Part shown: positions 34,549 to 43,801 of the stretch, in pieces
How the letters are laid out: every line of letters starts with the position of its first letter
How positions within the stretch are numbered: position 1 is the first letter of the stretch
NCBI RefSeq assembly: GCF_002794355.1
Contig: NZ_PGOI01000009.1
Span: forward strand, 310,001-374,000
Source: Pseudorhodobacter sp. MZDSW-24AT
GTDB taxonomy: Bacteria; Pseudomonadota; Alphaproteobacteria; Rhodobacterales; Rhodobacteraceae
Length of the DNA stretch: 64,000 nucleotides
Reading direction: 5' to 3'
Notes under the pieces: generated by a model
Databases searched by the model: none
What the model was told of the DNA's origin: nothing
What the model saw: only the letters and a program-made list of their open reading frames with translations
Made by a program: the position numbers and the translations under genes

Positions 34549-35784
34549 TCAGGCGCGCAGCGCCACCAGCGGCTTTTCCCGGATCGGCAGATGCACGATG
34601 GCGGAAAACGCGCCAACGCCCACCCCGATCCACCAGACCAGCGTGTAATCGCCGGTGATGTCATACATCTTGCCGCCCAGCCAGACGCCCAGAAACCCGC
34701 CGATCTGATGCGAGAGAAAGACAAAGCCGTAGAGCGTGCCCATATAGCGCAGCCCGTAGATATGCGCGACCAGACCGCTGGTCAGCGGCACGGTGGCCAG
34801 CCACAGGCTTCCCATCACCGCCGAGAAGATCAGCACCGATTCCGGCGTGATCGGCATCAGGATAAAGGCGGCGGCGGCGATGGTGCGGGCCACATAGATG
34901 CCAGTGAGCAGGTATTTCTTGGTATAGCGCTTGCCCAGCCAGCCCGCAGTCAGCGTGCCCGCGATATTGGCCAGACCGATGACCGAAATTGCCACCGCCC
35001 CCAGCGCCGAGGTGGTGGTGATGCCCATGCCCGCCAGCATCCCCGCCGGGTCAATCGGGCCGCAAAGCTCGGTCACGAAGGCCGGGAAATGCGCGGTGAT
35101 AAAGGCCAGCTGATAGCCGCAGCTGAAAAAGCCAAGGAAGATCAGGCTGAAGGACGGGTCCTTGAAAGCGCGGGTCAAAACGGCGCCCATGCTTTCCTCC
35201 AGCTCGGCGCGGGTGGCGACCTGCGGCGAGCGGATGAAGGGCAAGGCAAACAGGCTGCACAGGATCAGCGCGGCAAAGATCACAAAGACCTCTTGCCAAG
35301 CGTAGGATTGCAAAAGGAATTCCGCCAGCGGCGCGCCGAACACCTGCCCCATCGACCCGGCGGCGGTGGCAATCCCAAGCGTCATCGACCGGTGCTCGGG
35401 GGCCGCCGCACGCCCCACCACTGCCAGCACCACGCCAAATCCGGTGCCCGCGATGCCAAAGCCCACCAGAATCTCCAGCAGATGGTGCTGCCCCGGCGTC
35501 ACCGCAAAAGAGGACAGCACCAGCCCGGCGGCATAGGTAAGCGCGCCTGCGATGATGGCGCGGCGGTCGCCAAAGCGTTCGGCCAGCGCGCCAAAGATCG
35601 GCTGCCCAATGCCCCAGGCGAGGTTCTGGATCGCGATGGCCAGCGAAAACTCTGCCCGCGCCCAGCCGAATTCCTCGGCAATCGGAATCTGGAACACGCC
35701 GAAACTGGCGCGGATGGCAAAGCCGAGCATCAGGATCACACATCCGGCGATCAGAACGGGGGTGAAGATCGGGGCTTTGGCCAT
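34549..35784 (-). CDS. MFS transporter, OFA/monocarboxylate-like
   Basis: A 411-residue MFS protein with 12 helices. IAIQNLAWGIGQPIFGALAERFGDRRAIIAG carries motif A, and the N-terminus MAKAPIFTPVLIAGCVILMLGFAIRASFGVFQ plus EEFGWARAEFSLA is the pattern of monocarboxylate/oxalate-type MFS carriers. The second half has IAGTLTAGWLGKRYTKKY and LRYMGTLYGFVFLSHQIGGFLGVWLGG. The substrate is unknown; a carboxylate is a reasonable guess from family only. Confidence 0.88.
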   Translation of the reverse strand: MAKAPIFTPVLIAGCVILMLGFAIRASFGVFQIPIAEEFGWARAEFSLAIAIQNLAWGIGQPIFGALAERFGDRRAIIAGALTYAAGLVLSSFAVTPGQHHLLEILVGFGIAGTGFGVVLAVVGRAAAPEHRSMTLGIATAAGSMGQVFGAPLAEFLLQSYAWQEVFVIFAALILCSLFALPFIRSPQVATRAELEESMGAVLTRAFKDPSFSLIFLGFFSCGYQLAFITAHFPAFVTELCGPIDPAGMLAGMGITTTSALGAVAISVIGLANIAGTLTAGWLGKRYTKKYLLTGIYVARTIAAAAFILMPITPESVLIFSAVMGSLWLATVPLTSGLVAHIYGLRYMGTLYGFVFLSHQIGGFLGVWLGGKMYDITGDYTLVWWIGVGVGAFSAIVHLPIREKPLVALRA

Positions 35785-35884
35785 GGCGCGCTCCTGTGCG
35801 GAGGCGGACGATGTGCCTGATGCGGGGCGGCGTCAAATGCTGATTTGTGATCGGCACAATTGCCGAGGCCAGCCGCCCGCGACC

Positions 35885-36697
35885 TCAGCCAAAATCGCGC
35901 GGGTCTGGCCCGGTGCGGGTGCCCGCGTCCAAGGTGGCCATCGCGGTCATCTCTTCGGGCGTCAGGCTGAAATCGGTCACATCCAGATTCTGCGCCAGCC
36001 GCCCCGCATGGGTGCTGCGCGGGATCACCGAACAGCCCAGTTGCAGATGCCAGCGCAAGATCACCTGCGCCGGGGTCTTGCCGCTGCGGGCCACCACCGC
36101 CTGCACCGGCGCGCTGTCAAAGGCCGCGCCTTGCCCCAGTGGCGTCCAGCTTTGGGTGACAATGCCCAGCCGGTCATGCAACGCGCGCAGGTCGGCCTGT
36201 TGCAGGCCGGGGTGCAGTTCGATCTGGTTCAAGACCGGGGTCACCCCGGTTTCACCGATCAGCCGCTCCAGATGATCGCCCATGAAATTCGACACCCCGA
36301 TGGATTTCACACGGCCTTCGTCCCGCAGGCGGATCATCGCGCGCCACGTGTCAAGGTAAAGCCCCTTGGCGGGGCAGGGCCAGTGGATCAGCAACAGATC
36401 CGGCTCCAGCCCCAGCCGCGCCACCGACTCGTCAAAGGCGCGCAGGGTTTCGTCATGGCCCTGACGGTCGTTCCAGACCTTGGTGGTGACAAACACCCGC
36501 TCCCGCGGGAGGCCAGAGGCGCGCAGGCCCGCGCCCAAGCCTTCTTCATTGCCATAGATCGCGGCGCCGTCGATCAGCTCATAGCCAAGCCCCAAAGCGG
36601 TGCCGACGATTCTGGCCGTCTCCTCCGCCGGAACCTGCCAGATTCCCAAGCCCAGCGCCGGAATCCGGTTGCCGTCATTCAGCTTCAGCGTCGCCAT
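35885..36697 (-). CDS. Aldo/keto reductase
   Basis: A 270-residue NADPH-dependent reductase of the AKR superfamily (2,5-diketo-D-gluconate reductase-like). The catalytic tetrad is visible: Asp and Tyr in LIDGAAIYGNE, Lys in FVTTKVWND and His in LLLIHWPCP. KSIGVSNFMGDHL and the NQIELHPGLQQ strand are family signatures, and SVIPRSTHAGRLAQNL is the NADPH-binding end. Single gene with ATG 36697; physiological substrate not known. Confidence 0.92.
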   Translation of the reverse strand: MATLKLNDGNRIPALGLGIWQVPAEETARIVGTALGLGYELIDGAAIYGNEEGLGAGLRASGLPRERVFVTTKVWNDRQGHDETLRAFDESVARLGLEPDLLLIHWPCPAKGLYLDTWRAMIRLRDEGRVKSIGVSNFMGDHLERLIGETGVTPVLNQIELHPGLQQADLRALHDRLGIVTQSWTPLGQGAAFDSAPVQAVVARSGKTPAQVILRWHLQLGCSVIPRSTHAGRLAQNLDVTDFSLTPEEMTAMATLDAGTRTGPDPRDFG

Positions 36698-36784
36698 GTC
36701 CGTCTCCCGCAGATTTGGGCGTCAGGGAACAGATTTCACGCGGCGGATGCAAGCCCGAACTGCCCACCTCCTGGATTTGCATCT

Positions 36785-36815
36785 TTTAAAAATACTCCGG
36801 GGGAGGCGTGCCCCG
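36785..36815. repeat. AAATACTCC-type short palindromic element, copy 1
   Basis: AAATACTCC followed by GGGGGAGGCGTGCCCCG: CTCC pairs with GGAG. It sits in the 230-base gap between the Gfo/Idh gene end and the aldo/keto reductase start. A second copy follows the P1 peptidase stop at 52994. Confidence 0.55.
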
Positions 36816-36929
36816 CCACCGCGATGCCGCCTGCCACGCGCGCGACTGGGGCACGACGGGGGCGGAGCCCCCCGCACCATCGGCTTGCCCCCGCCCTTCG
36901 CGGGGGCACCGCCGGATCACGCCAGTGGA

Positions 36930-38063
36930 TCAGGCGGGCCGCTTCGGGGCATATGCGGCGCGGGTCAGGTCCACCGCTTGGCCTGTGCGCGCACTTTCCT
37001 GCGCGGCCATGCCCATCGCCACCGCCCACCAGCCGTCCAGCAGGCTCACCTCGGGGCTTTGCGCGCCGCGCACCACGCGGGCAAAGCCCTGATGCTGGTA
37101 AAAGGTGCTGCCATTGTGATCGCCCGCGGCCAGCAGCGCCGGGTCCACCGGCACCTCCAGCACCTGCGGGCCTTTGGGGGCGCGCGGGCTGACGATCACC
37201 TGCGGCACCGGGGGCTCGCCCAGATGCGCGGGCCAGAACCGGCCCGGACCGGGCACCAGACAGTCGATCTTGCCCTTGGGCCCCACGGCGGCAATCTCTT
37301 CCTGATAGCGCGCGCCTTCGGCGAACATGCACAGTTCCAGCATCGCGCGCAGGCCGCTTTCAAAGTCCACGATCACATAGGCATTGTCCCAGATGTCAGG
37401 CGTCTGGCCCTCATAGCGCTCGTCCAGATGGTTCACCGCCTGGCCCGCCGATGCCATCACCCGCACCGGGTCACAGCCGGCGATCAGGCGCATCAGATCG
37501 AAGAAATGGCAGCATTTTTCCACCAGCGTGCCGCCGGTGTTGCGGTTGAAGCGGTTCCAGTCGCCCACCTTTTCCAGAAAGGGAAAGCGGTGTTCGCGGA
37601 TGGTCAGCATCTTGATGCCGCCCGTGGCCGCCTGCGCTTGCGCGATCAGATGCGCGACGGGGGGCATGTAGCGGTATTCCATCGCCACCCAGATCGGTGC
37701 CGGATAGGCGGCGCGGAGCGCAGCCAGACGGGGGGCCTCGGCCGGGTCGGTGAACAGCGGCTTTTCGCACAGGATCGGCAAGGGCCGGATCGATGCGATC
37801 TCTTCGAGCTGCGCCAGATGCAGATAATTGGGCGAGACGATCAGCAGGCAGTTCACCGCCGGATGCGCCACCACATCGGCAAGGCTGTCCATCATCACCG
37901 CGTCCGGGGCCAACTCTGCCGCCCGCGCGCGCATGGCGGCATCAGGCTCGAAAATCGCCGCCACCCGGGCGCCGGGGATCAGCGCGATGTTGCGCAGATG
38001 CTCTTGCCCCATCATGCCGCAGCCGATGATGCCATATCTCAGATCCATATCTGCCGTATCCAT
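36930..38063 (-). CDS. Gfo/Idh/MocA family oxidoreductase
   Basis: A 377-residue NAD(P)-dependent dehydrogenase of the glucose-fructose oxidoreductase/inositol dehydrogenase family. The N-terminal Rossmann fold has YGIIGCGMMGQEHLRNIAL; LLIVSPNYLHLAQLEE and ILCEKPLF give the EKP catalytic Lys; the C-terminal beta-sheet domain has NTGGTLVEKCCHFFDLMRL with the His of the catalytic region. It starts seven bases after the GntR gene in the same direction, so both are one operon. A polyol, sugar or amino-sugar substrate is expected, not identified. Confidence 0.9.
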   Translation of the reverse strand: MDTADMDLRYGIIGCGMMGQEHLRNIALIPGARVAAIFEPDAAMRARAAELAPDAVMMDSLADVVAHPAVNCLLIVSPNYLHLAQLEEIASIRPLPILCEKPLFTDPAEAPRLAALRAAYPAPIWVAMEYRYMPPVAHLIAQAQAATGGIKMLTIREHRFPFLEKVGDWNRFNRNTGGTLVEKCCHFFDLMRLIAGCDPVRVMASAGQAVNHLDERYEGQTPDIWDNAYVIVDFESGLRAMLELCMFAEGARYQEEIAAVGPKGKIDCLVPGPGRFWPAHLGEPPVPQVIVSPRAPKGPQVLEVPVDPALLAAGDHNGSTFYQHQGFARVVRGAQSPEVSLLDGWWAVAMGMAAQESARTGQAVDLTRAAYAPKRPA

Positions 38064-38070
38064 ATCAGCC

Positions 38071-38772
38071 TCATTTCAGGCGGGCCACATAGGCCACGCG
38101 GTCAGGGTCATACCAGGTGAAGGACGCTTCGACCGAGCGGCCGTCCTGCGCCCGGGCGATGCGGGTGATCTTGGGCAGCGGCGTGCCGGGGGGGTGCGGA
38201 AAGGCGGCGGGCGCCCACTCGGGCAGAGGGCCAAGCCCCACCCGGTCTTCCGCCTGTGCGATCCACAGGTTCAGCCGTTGACGGTAGTAAAGGTAAAGCG
38301 ACTCTGACAGATCCTCGGGGGCGACGTGCGCCACCAGCGCTGCGTCCAGCCAGATCTCCTCGACCGCCGCCACCACGCCCGACAACAGGCGCAGGCGACG
38401 GATGCGATGGCCTTCGGCGCTGCTGACAAAGGCGGGCAGGCCTTGGTCCTTGGGCAGCCGGTCCACCGAGAGCACCCGCGCGGTGGGCAGGCCGCCGCCC
38501 GCCGTCAGTTCCAGCCGGAACAGAGCATAGACAGAGCCCGGGTCGGCCTTGGCGCGGATGTAGTTCCCCGAACCCTGCCGCCGCTCCACCAGACCTTTGT
38601 CGGCGAGCGCCTGCAAGGCCTGCCGCAAGGTGCCCACCGCGATGCCAAGCTCTGCCGCCATCTCGCGTTCGGGCGGCAGGCGCTGGCCATCCAGAAGCCG
38701 CCCCGCTGCGATGTCGCGGATCAAAAGCTCGGTGATCTGCTGATAAAGCGGCAGCGCGCCAGAGAGGGACAT
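38071..38772 (-). CDS. GntR family regulator, HutC/UTRA type
   Basis: A 233-residue transcription factor: N-terminal winged helix (YQQITELLIRDIAAG, LPPEREMAAELGIAVGTLRQALQAL, ERRQGSGNYI) and a C-terminal UTRA effector domain (FRLELTAGGGLPTARVLSVDRL, EGHRIRRLRLLSG, ending ASFTWYDPDRVAYVA). It is divergent from the flavin monooxygenase operon and in line with the Gfo/Idh gene; a perfect inverted repeat in the shared gap is a plausible operator, so it probably controls both directions. Confidence 0.92.
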   Translation of the reverse strand: MSLSGALPLYQQITELLIRDIAAGRLLDGQRLPPEREMAAELGIAVGTLRQALQALADKGLVERRQGSGNYIRAKADPGSVYALFRLELTAGGGLPTARVLSVDRLPKDQGLPAFVSSAEGHRIRRLRLLSGVVAAVEEIWLDAALVAHVAPEDLSESLYLYYRQRLNLWIAQAEDRVGLGPLPEWAPAAFPHPPGTPLPKITRIARAQDGRSVEASFTWYDPDRVAYVARLK

Positions 38773-38791
38773 CGGAGAGGCCGTAAATTGA

Positions 38792-38808
38792 TATAGGATT
38801 GATCTATA
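38792..38808. promoter_or_regulatory. Candidate GntR operator
   Basis: TATAG-N7-CTATA is a perfect inverted repeat in the 117-base gap between divergent genes; a nearby ATTGAT direct repeat overlaps it. GntR/HutC regulators commonly bind such sites. Binding is inferred from position. Confidence 0.5.
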
Positions 38809-38889
38809 GAAATCCCGGTGCTACGCAAGGGCAAAGATACATCCCGCCCGCAAGATGCGCGCGCCGGGGCTTTAGGGAAGGGGAATGCG

Positions 38890-40047
38890 ATGACAGTGGT
38901 GCCCGTCACCTCGGCCGATCTGGACGCGAGCGAGGTCAGCTGGTTTGCCGCGCTGTGTTCGGACGATTACCAGTTTCTGGGCGTGCCGGACCCGGCCTTG
39001 CGGTCAAGCTGGGATCACTGCTCAACCATCGTGAAACGGGCCGAAACCCATGGCTTTCGCAACATCCTGTGCCCGTCGTCCTATCAGGTCGGGCAGGACA
39101 CGCTGTCTTTCGTGGCGGGCTGCGCGCCGATCACCGATCGCATCAACTTTCTGGCCGCCATCCGCTGCGGCGAGATGCAGCCGGTGATGCTGGCGCGCAC
39201 CGTGGCCACGCTGGACCATATGCTGCAAGGGCGGCTGACGCTGAACGTGATCAGTTCCGACTTTCCGGGCGAGGTGGCGCCAAGCGCCTTTCGCTACAAG
39301 CGCAGCCATGAGGTGGTGGAGATCCTGCGCCAGGCCTGGACGCGGGATCACATCGAATATGCGGGCGAGGTTTACCAGATCAGCAAGGTTTCCGCCGACC
39401 CCGCGCGGCCCTACCAACAGAACGGCGGGCCGCTGCTTTACTTCGGCGGCTATTCTCCCGATGCGCTGGAGCTGTGCGGCGCGCAATGCGACGTGTATCT
39501 GATGTGGCCGGAAACCAAGGACATGCTGGCGCAGCGGATGCGCGACGTGCACGCCCGCGCCGAAGCCCATGGCCGCACGCTGGATTACGGGTTGCGCGTC
39601 CACATGATCGTGCGCGACACGGAGGCCGAGGCGCGCGACTATGCCGAGCATATCGCCAGCAAGCTGGATGACGAATACGGCAAGCTGATCCGCGACCGCG
39701 CGCATGATTCCATCTCGCTGGGTGTGGCGCATCAGGCGCGGGCGCGCGAACTGGCCGATCAGTTCGGTTATATCGAGCCACATCTCTGGACAGGGATCGG
39801 CCGCGCGCGGTCGGGCTGCGGGGCGGCGCTGGTCGGATCGACCGATCAGGTGCTGACCCAGATCGAAGAGTATCGCAAGATGGGCATTCGGGCTTTCATC
39901 TTTTCGGGCTATCCTCATCTGGATGAATGTGACCATTTCGGCACCAAGGTGCTGCCGCAGTTGAAAACCTGTTCTTTGCCTCATGAATATGGCCGCGTGC
40001 CTGCCGCCACGCCTGCCACCCCCCTTGGAAACGGACCCCGCCGCTGA
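38890..40047 (+). CDS. Luciferase-like flavin-dependent monooxygenase
   Basis: A 385-residue FMNH2-dependent monooxygenase of the alkanesulfonate monooxygenase (SsuD/MsuD) type. Seen: EVSWFAALCSDDYQFLG, CPSSYQVGQDTLSFVAGCA, ATLDHMLQGRLTLNVISSDFPGE (SsuD-like FMN region), YFGGYSPDALELC and GIRAFIFSGYPHLDECDHFGTKVLP. It would need reduced flavin, and a flavin reductase is encoded two genes later. It is coupled to an aldo/keto reductase (ATGA overlap at 40047). The start is ATG 38890 after a run of purines. Substrate unknown; C-S cleavage is plausible from family. Confidence 0.9.
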   Translation: MTVVPVTSADLDASEVSWFAALCSDDYQFLGVPDPALRSSWDHCSTIVKRAETHGFRNILCPSSYQVGQDTLSFVAGCAPITDRINFLAAIRCGEMQPVMLARTVATLDHMLQGRLTLNVISSDFPGEVAPSAFRYKRSHEVVEILRQAWTRDHIEYAGEVYQISKVSADPARPYQQNGGPLLYFGGYSPDALELCGAQCDVYLMWPETKDMLAQRMRDVHARAEAHGRTLDYGLRVHMIVRDTEAEARDYAEHIASKLDDEYGKLIRDRAHDSISLGVAHQARARELADQFGYIEPHLWTGIGRARSGCGAALVGSTDQVLTQIEEYRKMGIRAFIFSGYPHLDECDHFGTKVLPQLKTCSLPHEYGRVPAATPATPLGNGPRR

Positions 40048-40940
40048 TGGAAAAGATTGCCCTTTCGCCCGACGTCTCGCTCTCTCGCCTTGTCTATGGC
40101 ATGTGGCGGCTGGGCGATGATGACAACACCGCCCCCGCCCATGTGCAGGCCAAGATCGAGGCCTGCCTTGCCCAAGGCATCACCACCATGGATCAGGCCG
40201 ACATCTATGGCGGCTATACCGCCGAGGCGATCTTTGGCGCGGCCTTGCGCGCGGCGCCCGGTTTGCGCGACCAGATCGAGATTGTGACCAAATGCGATAT
40301 CGTCGCCCCCGCAGGCCGCCATGCCGCCGCGCGGGTGAAGTATTACGACACCAGTGCCGCGCATATCACCGCGAGTGTCGAGGCGAGTCTGCGCGATATG
40401 GCGACCGACCGGGTTGACCTTTTGCTGATCCACCGTCCCGATCCGCTGATGGACCCGTCCGACACTGGCCCGGCGCTCGATGCGCTGGTCGCCAGCGGCA
40501 AGGTGCGCAGCGTGGGCGTGTCGAACTTCCGCCCTTGGGATGTGGAGCTGCTGCAATCGGGGATGCAGACGCCGCTGGTGACCAACCAGATCGAGTTGAG
40601 CCTGCGCGCACATCACGGGTTCACCAATGGCGACGTGGCCTTTCACCAGCGCCATGGTCAGCCGCTGATGGCGTGGAGCCCGCTGGCAGGCGGGAGCCTG
40701 CTCTCGGGCGCTGATCTGCGCCTGCGCGATGCGCTGCACCGGATCGGGGCGGAGCAGGGGACCGATTGGTCGGCGGTGGCGGTGGCATGGCTGTTGCGGC
40801 ACCCGGCATGCATCCTGCCGGTGATGGGCACCAACAGTCTGGAGCGCATCGGAAAACTTTCTGATGCCTGCCGGGTGGAAATGGATCGCCAGACGTGGTT
40901 CGAGCTCTACACCCATGCCATGGGACATGAAGTGCCGTGA
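40047..40940 (+). CDS. Aldo/keto reductase, YdhF-like
   Basis: A 297-residue NADPH-dependent reductase: catalytic residues are in TTMDQADIYGGY (Asp, Tyr), IVTKCDIV (Lys) and LLLIHRPDPL (His). SVGVSNFRPWDVELL, NQIELSLRAHHG and the C-terminal HPACILPVMGTNSLERI fit the AKR family. The start overlaps the monooxygenase stop by one base and its stop overlaps the flavin reductase start, so all three are translated together. It may reduce an aldehyde released by the monooxygenase. Confidence 0.92.
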   Translation: MEKIALSPDVSLSRLVYGMWRLGDDDNTAPAHVQAKIEACLAQGITTMDQADIYGGYTAEAIFGAALRAAPGLRDQIEIVTKCDIVAPAGRHAAARVKYYDTSAAHITASVEASLRDMATDRVDLLLIHRPDPLMDPSDTGPALDALVASGKVRSVGVSNFRPWDVELLQSGMQTPLVTNQIELSLRAHHGFTNGDVAFHQRHGQPLMAWSPLAGGSLLSGADLRLRDALHRIGAEQGTDWSAVAVAWLLRHPACILPVMGTNSLERIGKLSDACRVEMDRQTWFELYTHAMGHEVP

Positions 40941-41470
40941 CGGCAGAGGGTGCGATGGCGGATGGAGCGATGAGGACCGAGGTGCAATTTACCCCCGAAG
41001 GCAACCCGCGTGCCTTTCGCGATGCGCTGGGGCGCTTTGCCACCGGCGTCACGCTGGTGACCTGTGCGACGCCCATGGGGCCGATGGGGTTTCTGGCCAA
41101 CAGCTTTGCTGCCGTGTCGCTGGACCCGGCGCTGGTGCTGTGGTCGCCCGCGAAAGCCTCCAGCCGCTTTGCGCATTTTGCGACCGCTCAGCACTATGCG
41201 ATTCATGTGCTGGACGCTGCCCATAGCGAATGGCTGCCGCGCTTTGGCCGCGGCGGAGCGGGATTTGACGGGCTGAGCCATGAGATCAGCGCCGAAGGCG
41301 TGCCGCTGATCACGGGCGCGCTGGCGCAGTTCGACTGCGTGCAACACGCCACACATGACGGCGGCGATCACCTGATCGTGGTGGGCCGCGTGCTGCGCGC
41401 GGCCTACCGCGCGGGCGAACCGCTGGTGTTTTCGCAAGGGGCTTATGGGCGCTTTGCGAGCGGGATATGA
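40937..41470 (+). CDS. Flavin reductase family protein
   Basis: A 177-residue protein of the flavin reductase-like (pfam01613) family: FRDALGRFATGVTLVTC, GFLANSFAAVSLDPALVLWSPAKASSRF and HAIGHV-like GGDHLIVVGRVLRA. It supplies reduced FMN, most likely to the monooxygenase in the same operon. Start GTG 40937 overlaps the AKR stop by four bases. The start has no strong ribosome site, as expected for coupled translation. Confidence 0.9.
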   Translation: MTAEGAMADGAMRTEVQFTPEGNPRAFRDALGRFATGVTLVTCATPMGPMGFLANSFAAVSLDPALVLWSPAKASSRFAHFATAQHYAIHVLDAAHSEWLPRFGRGGAGFDGLSHEISAEGVPLITGALAQFDCVQHATHDGGDHLIVVGRVLRAAYRAGEPLVFSQGAYGRFASGI

Positions 41471-41484
41471 GGGCAAGTGTAGAC

Positions 41485-41565
41485 TGGGGCTCTGCCCCCT
41501 GCTCATTGGTTTCTCGAACCAATGGCGAAACCAATGAGCAACCCGGGATATTTAGGAACAGATGA
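41485..41565. repeat. Palindromic repeat copy 2 with a nested 14-base inverted repeat
   Basis: GGGGCTCTGCCCC, then an insert whose arms are TGCTCATTGGTTTC (41500-41513) and GAAACCAATGAGCA (41527-41540), then CCCGGGATATTTAGGAACAGATGA. Without the insert it equals the copy at 33215-33256. The insert holds three copies of the CATTGGTT/AACCAATG arm, allowing two rival hairpins. Confidence 0.75.
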
Positions 41566-41605
41566 CGGGGGCAGGGGGGCGCATCGTGACCCCCATGCGG
41601 AGCGT

Positions 41606-42451
41606 TTACACCGGTATGTTGTCGATGAGGCGCACCCCGTCGAGCCAGGCGGCGGCGAGCATGCGGCGCGGGCTGGCGGGGTCGTCTGAGGGCATCAGCG
41701 TGGCGGCGTCGCGCAACTCGATATATTCCACCCGGTCAAAGCCTGCGGCGCGGATCGCCTCGGCGGCTTCGCGGATGGCCATGCGGTCGGATTGCCCGGC
41801 GCGGATATCCTCGGCCGCGGCGGTGATGGCGGTGTAAAGCACGCTGGCGCGGGCGCGGCCCGCCGGCGTCAGCCGCACATTGCGCGAGGACATGGCCAGC
41901 CCATCCGGCTCGCGGATGGTTTCGCAGCCGACGATCTGCACCGCGAGGTTCAGGTCGCGCACCAGCCGCAGCACCACCTGCAATTGCTGCCAGTCCTTCT
42001 GGCCGAAATAGCCGCGATCGGCCATCGTCATGCCAAAGAGCTTGGTGACCACCGTGGCCACCCCGTCGAAATGGCCCGGCCGCATCCGGCCTTCGAGCGG
42101 TTCGGACACGCCCGCGACCGAAACCGTGGTCTTGAAGCCATCGGGATAAACCTCTTCGCGCGCGGGGGCGAAGATCAGATCCACCGGAACCGTCGCCAAA
42201 AGGGCGGCATCGGCCTCTTCGGTGCGGGGGTATTTCAGCAGGTCATCGGGGTTGTTGAACTGCATCGGGTTCACGAAAATCGTGGTGATCACCCGGTCGC
42301 AGTCGCGCCGTGCGGCGCGGGCAAGGCTGAGGTGGCCGTCATGCAAGGCGCCCATCGTGGGCACGACGCCGATGACCTCCCCCGCCGCACGCCATGCGCG
42401 GGTGTGGGCGCGCAGCGCCTCGACCGTGCGGACAATCACGGGCGTGCTCAC
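41606..42451 (-). CDS. panC: Pantothenate synthetase
   Basis: Joins pantoate and beta-alanine with ATP to make pantothenate. The 281-residue protein has [19 protein letters not shown] (ATP-binding HxGH-type site), [48 protein letters not shown] and SSRNVRLTP. The start is GTG 42451, overlapping the panB stop as GTGA, so panB-panC form a coupled pair. Feeds CoA synthesis. Confidence 0.97.
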   Translation of the reverse strand: MSTPVIVRTVEALRAHTRAWRAAGEVIGVVPTMGALHDGHLSLARAARRDCDRVITTIFVNPMQFNNPDDLLKYPRTEEADAALLATVPVDLIFAPAREEVYPDGFKTTVSVAGVSEPLEGRMRPGHFDGVATVVTKLFGMTMADRGYFGQKDWQQLQVVLRLVRDLNLAVQIVGCETIREPDGLAMSSRNVRLTPAGRARASVLYTAITAAAEDIRAGQSDRMAIREAAEAIRAAGFDRVEYIELRDAATLMPSDDPASPRRMLAAAWLDGVRLIDNIPV

Positions 42452-43284
42452 GATTTGGCCTTTGCGGGCAGCACATCGGCAAAGGCGTGTTCGGGGCCGG
42501 GGAAGCTGCGGGCCCGCACCTCGGCGGCGTATTCGGCGATGGCGGCATCGGCGAGTTTGCCAAGCTCGGCATAGCGTTTGACGAATTTCGGGCGGAAATC
42601 GGTGAAGAGGCCCAGCATGTCATCGATCACCAGCACCTGCCCGTCGCAATCGACCCCGGCCCCGATGCCGATGGTGGGGATCGACAGCGCCGCCGTGATG
42701 CGCCCCGTCAGGCCCTGCGGCACCTTTTCCAGCACGATGGCAAAGGCGCCCGCAGCCTCGCACGCCCGGGCATCGGCCATGACCTTGTCGGCCTCGGCGT
42801 CGCGGCCCACCACCTTATAGCCGCCCAGCGTGTTCACCGCCTGTGGCGTGAGGCCGATATGCGCCATGACCGGCACTCCGCGCGCGGTCAGGAAAGCGAT
42901 GGTTTCAGCCATATGCTGGCCGCCTTCGAGCTTGACCGAGGGCGCGCCGGTTTCCGCCATAAGCCGGGCGGCGTTGCGATAGGCCTGTTGCGGGCTTTCC
43001 TCATAGCTGCCGAAGGGCATGTCGATCACCGCCATCGCGCGCGACAGGCCCCGCACCACCGCGCGGCCATGCAGGATCATCATCTCCATCGTCACGCCCA
43101 CGGTCGAGGGCATGCCATGCAGCACCATGCCCAGCGAATCTCCCACCAGCGCCACATCGCAATGCGGATCGACCAGACGCGCCATCGGCGTGGTATAGGC
43201 GGTCAGCACCACCAAAGGCTGCCCGCCCTTGCGGGCCTTGATATCGGGCGGCAGCACCGGGCGAACGGGGGAAGTCGCGCTCAT
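42448..43284 (-). CDS. panB: 3-methyl-2-oxobutanoate hydroxymethyltransferase
   Basis: First committed enzyme of pantothenate synthesis, adding a hydroxymethyl group from methylene-tetrahydrofolate to ketoisovalerate. The 278-residue TIM-barrel protein has [60 protein letters not shown] and [21 protein letters not shown] start at ATG 43284 ([10 protein letters not shown]), with GGAG seven bases before, not the frame start at 43326. Confidence 0.97.
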   Translation of the reverse strand: MSATSPVRPVLPPDIKARKGGQPLVVLTAYTTPMARLVDPHCDVALVGDSLGMVLHGMPSTVGVTMEMMILHGRAVVRGLSRAMAVIDMPFGSYEESPQQAYRNAARLMAETGAPSVKLEGGQHMAETIAFLTARGVPVMAHIGLTPQAVNTLGGYKVVGRDAEADKVMADARACEAAGAFAIVLEKVPQGLTGRITAALSIPTIGIGAGVDCDGQVLVIDDMLGLFTDFRPKFVKRYAELGKLADAAIAEYAAEVRARSFPGPEHAFADVLPAKAKS

Positions 43285-43459
43285 GATCGTCTCCTGCCTG
43301 TGAAGCCCCGAGGGAGGGGCATCCATAAACTGCCCGCCATCAGTGCATCAGCCTGCGCAGATGCGCAAGAATATTGCGCCGCACTGCGGCACATCGGGCG
43401 GGCTTGACGTGACGGCGCGCGCCGTGCCCCATGGCATCACCCCGCAAACGGAGCCTGAG

Positions 43460-43801
43460 ATGAGCCTGATCCAACGCGTCAGCCGCGATGCCACACCCCC
43501 CGAAGACACGCGGCCCGATCCGGCCAAGGTGGTGGCAGGCGATCCGGTGCACACCACTTGGAACATCGAAGAGGTGGGGGGGCTGTATTGCGGGCTGTGG
43601 CAATCCACCCCCGGCGCGTGGCGCGTGTCTTATGATGAATGGGAGTATATCCGTATCTTGCAAGGCCATTCCATCCTGCGCGGCGAAGATGGATCGGAAA
43701 CCCATTTGCGGGCCGGGGACAGCTATATCATCCGGCCCGGGTTCACCGGCGTGTGGGAGGTGGTGGAGACCACGCTGAAGGATTACGTGATCCGGGCCTA
43801 G
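43460..43801 (+). CDS. Cupin domain protein (DUF861/EutQ-like)
   Basis: A 113-residue cupin: VHTTWNIEEVGGLYCGLWQSTPGAW, then EWEYIRILQGHSILRGEDGS and LRAGDSYIIRPGFTGVWEV, the two conserved cupin motifs of the small single-domain (cupin_3) family. Such proteins bind small molecules or metals; the role is unknown. ATG 43460 has GGAG six bases upstream. Its stop overlaps the convergent DMT gene by three bases. Confidence 0.85.
   Translation: MSLIQRVSRDATPPEDTRPDPAKVVAGDPVHTTWNIEEVGGLYCGLWQSTPGAWRVSYDEWEYIRILQGHSILRGEDGSETHLRAGDSYIIRPGFTGVWEVVETTLKDYVIRA

Noticed and set aside
36698-36929. A possible CRISPR or tandem array
   Set aside because: Only single palindromic elements are seen; no regular repeats and no cas genes anywhere.
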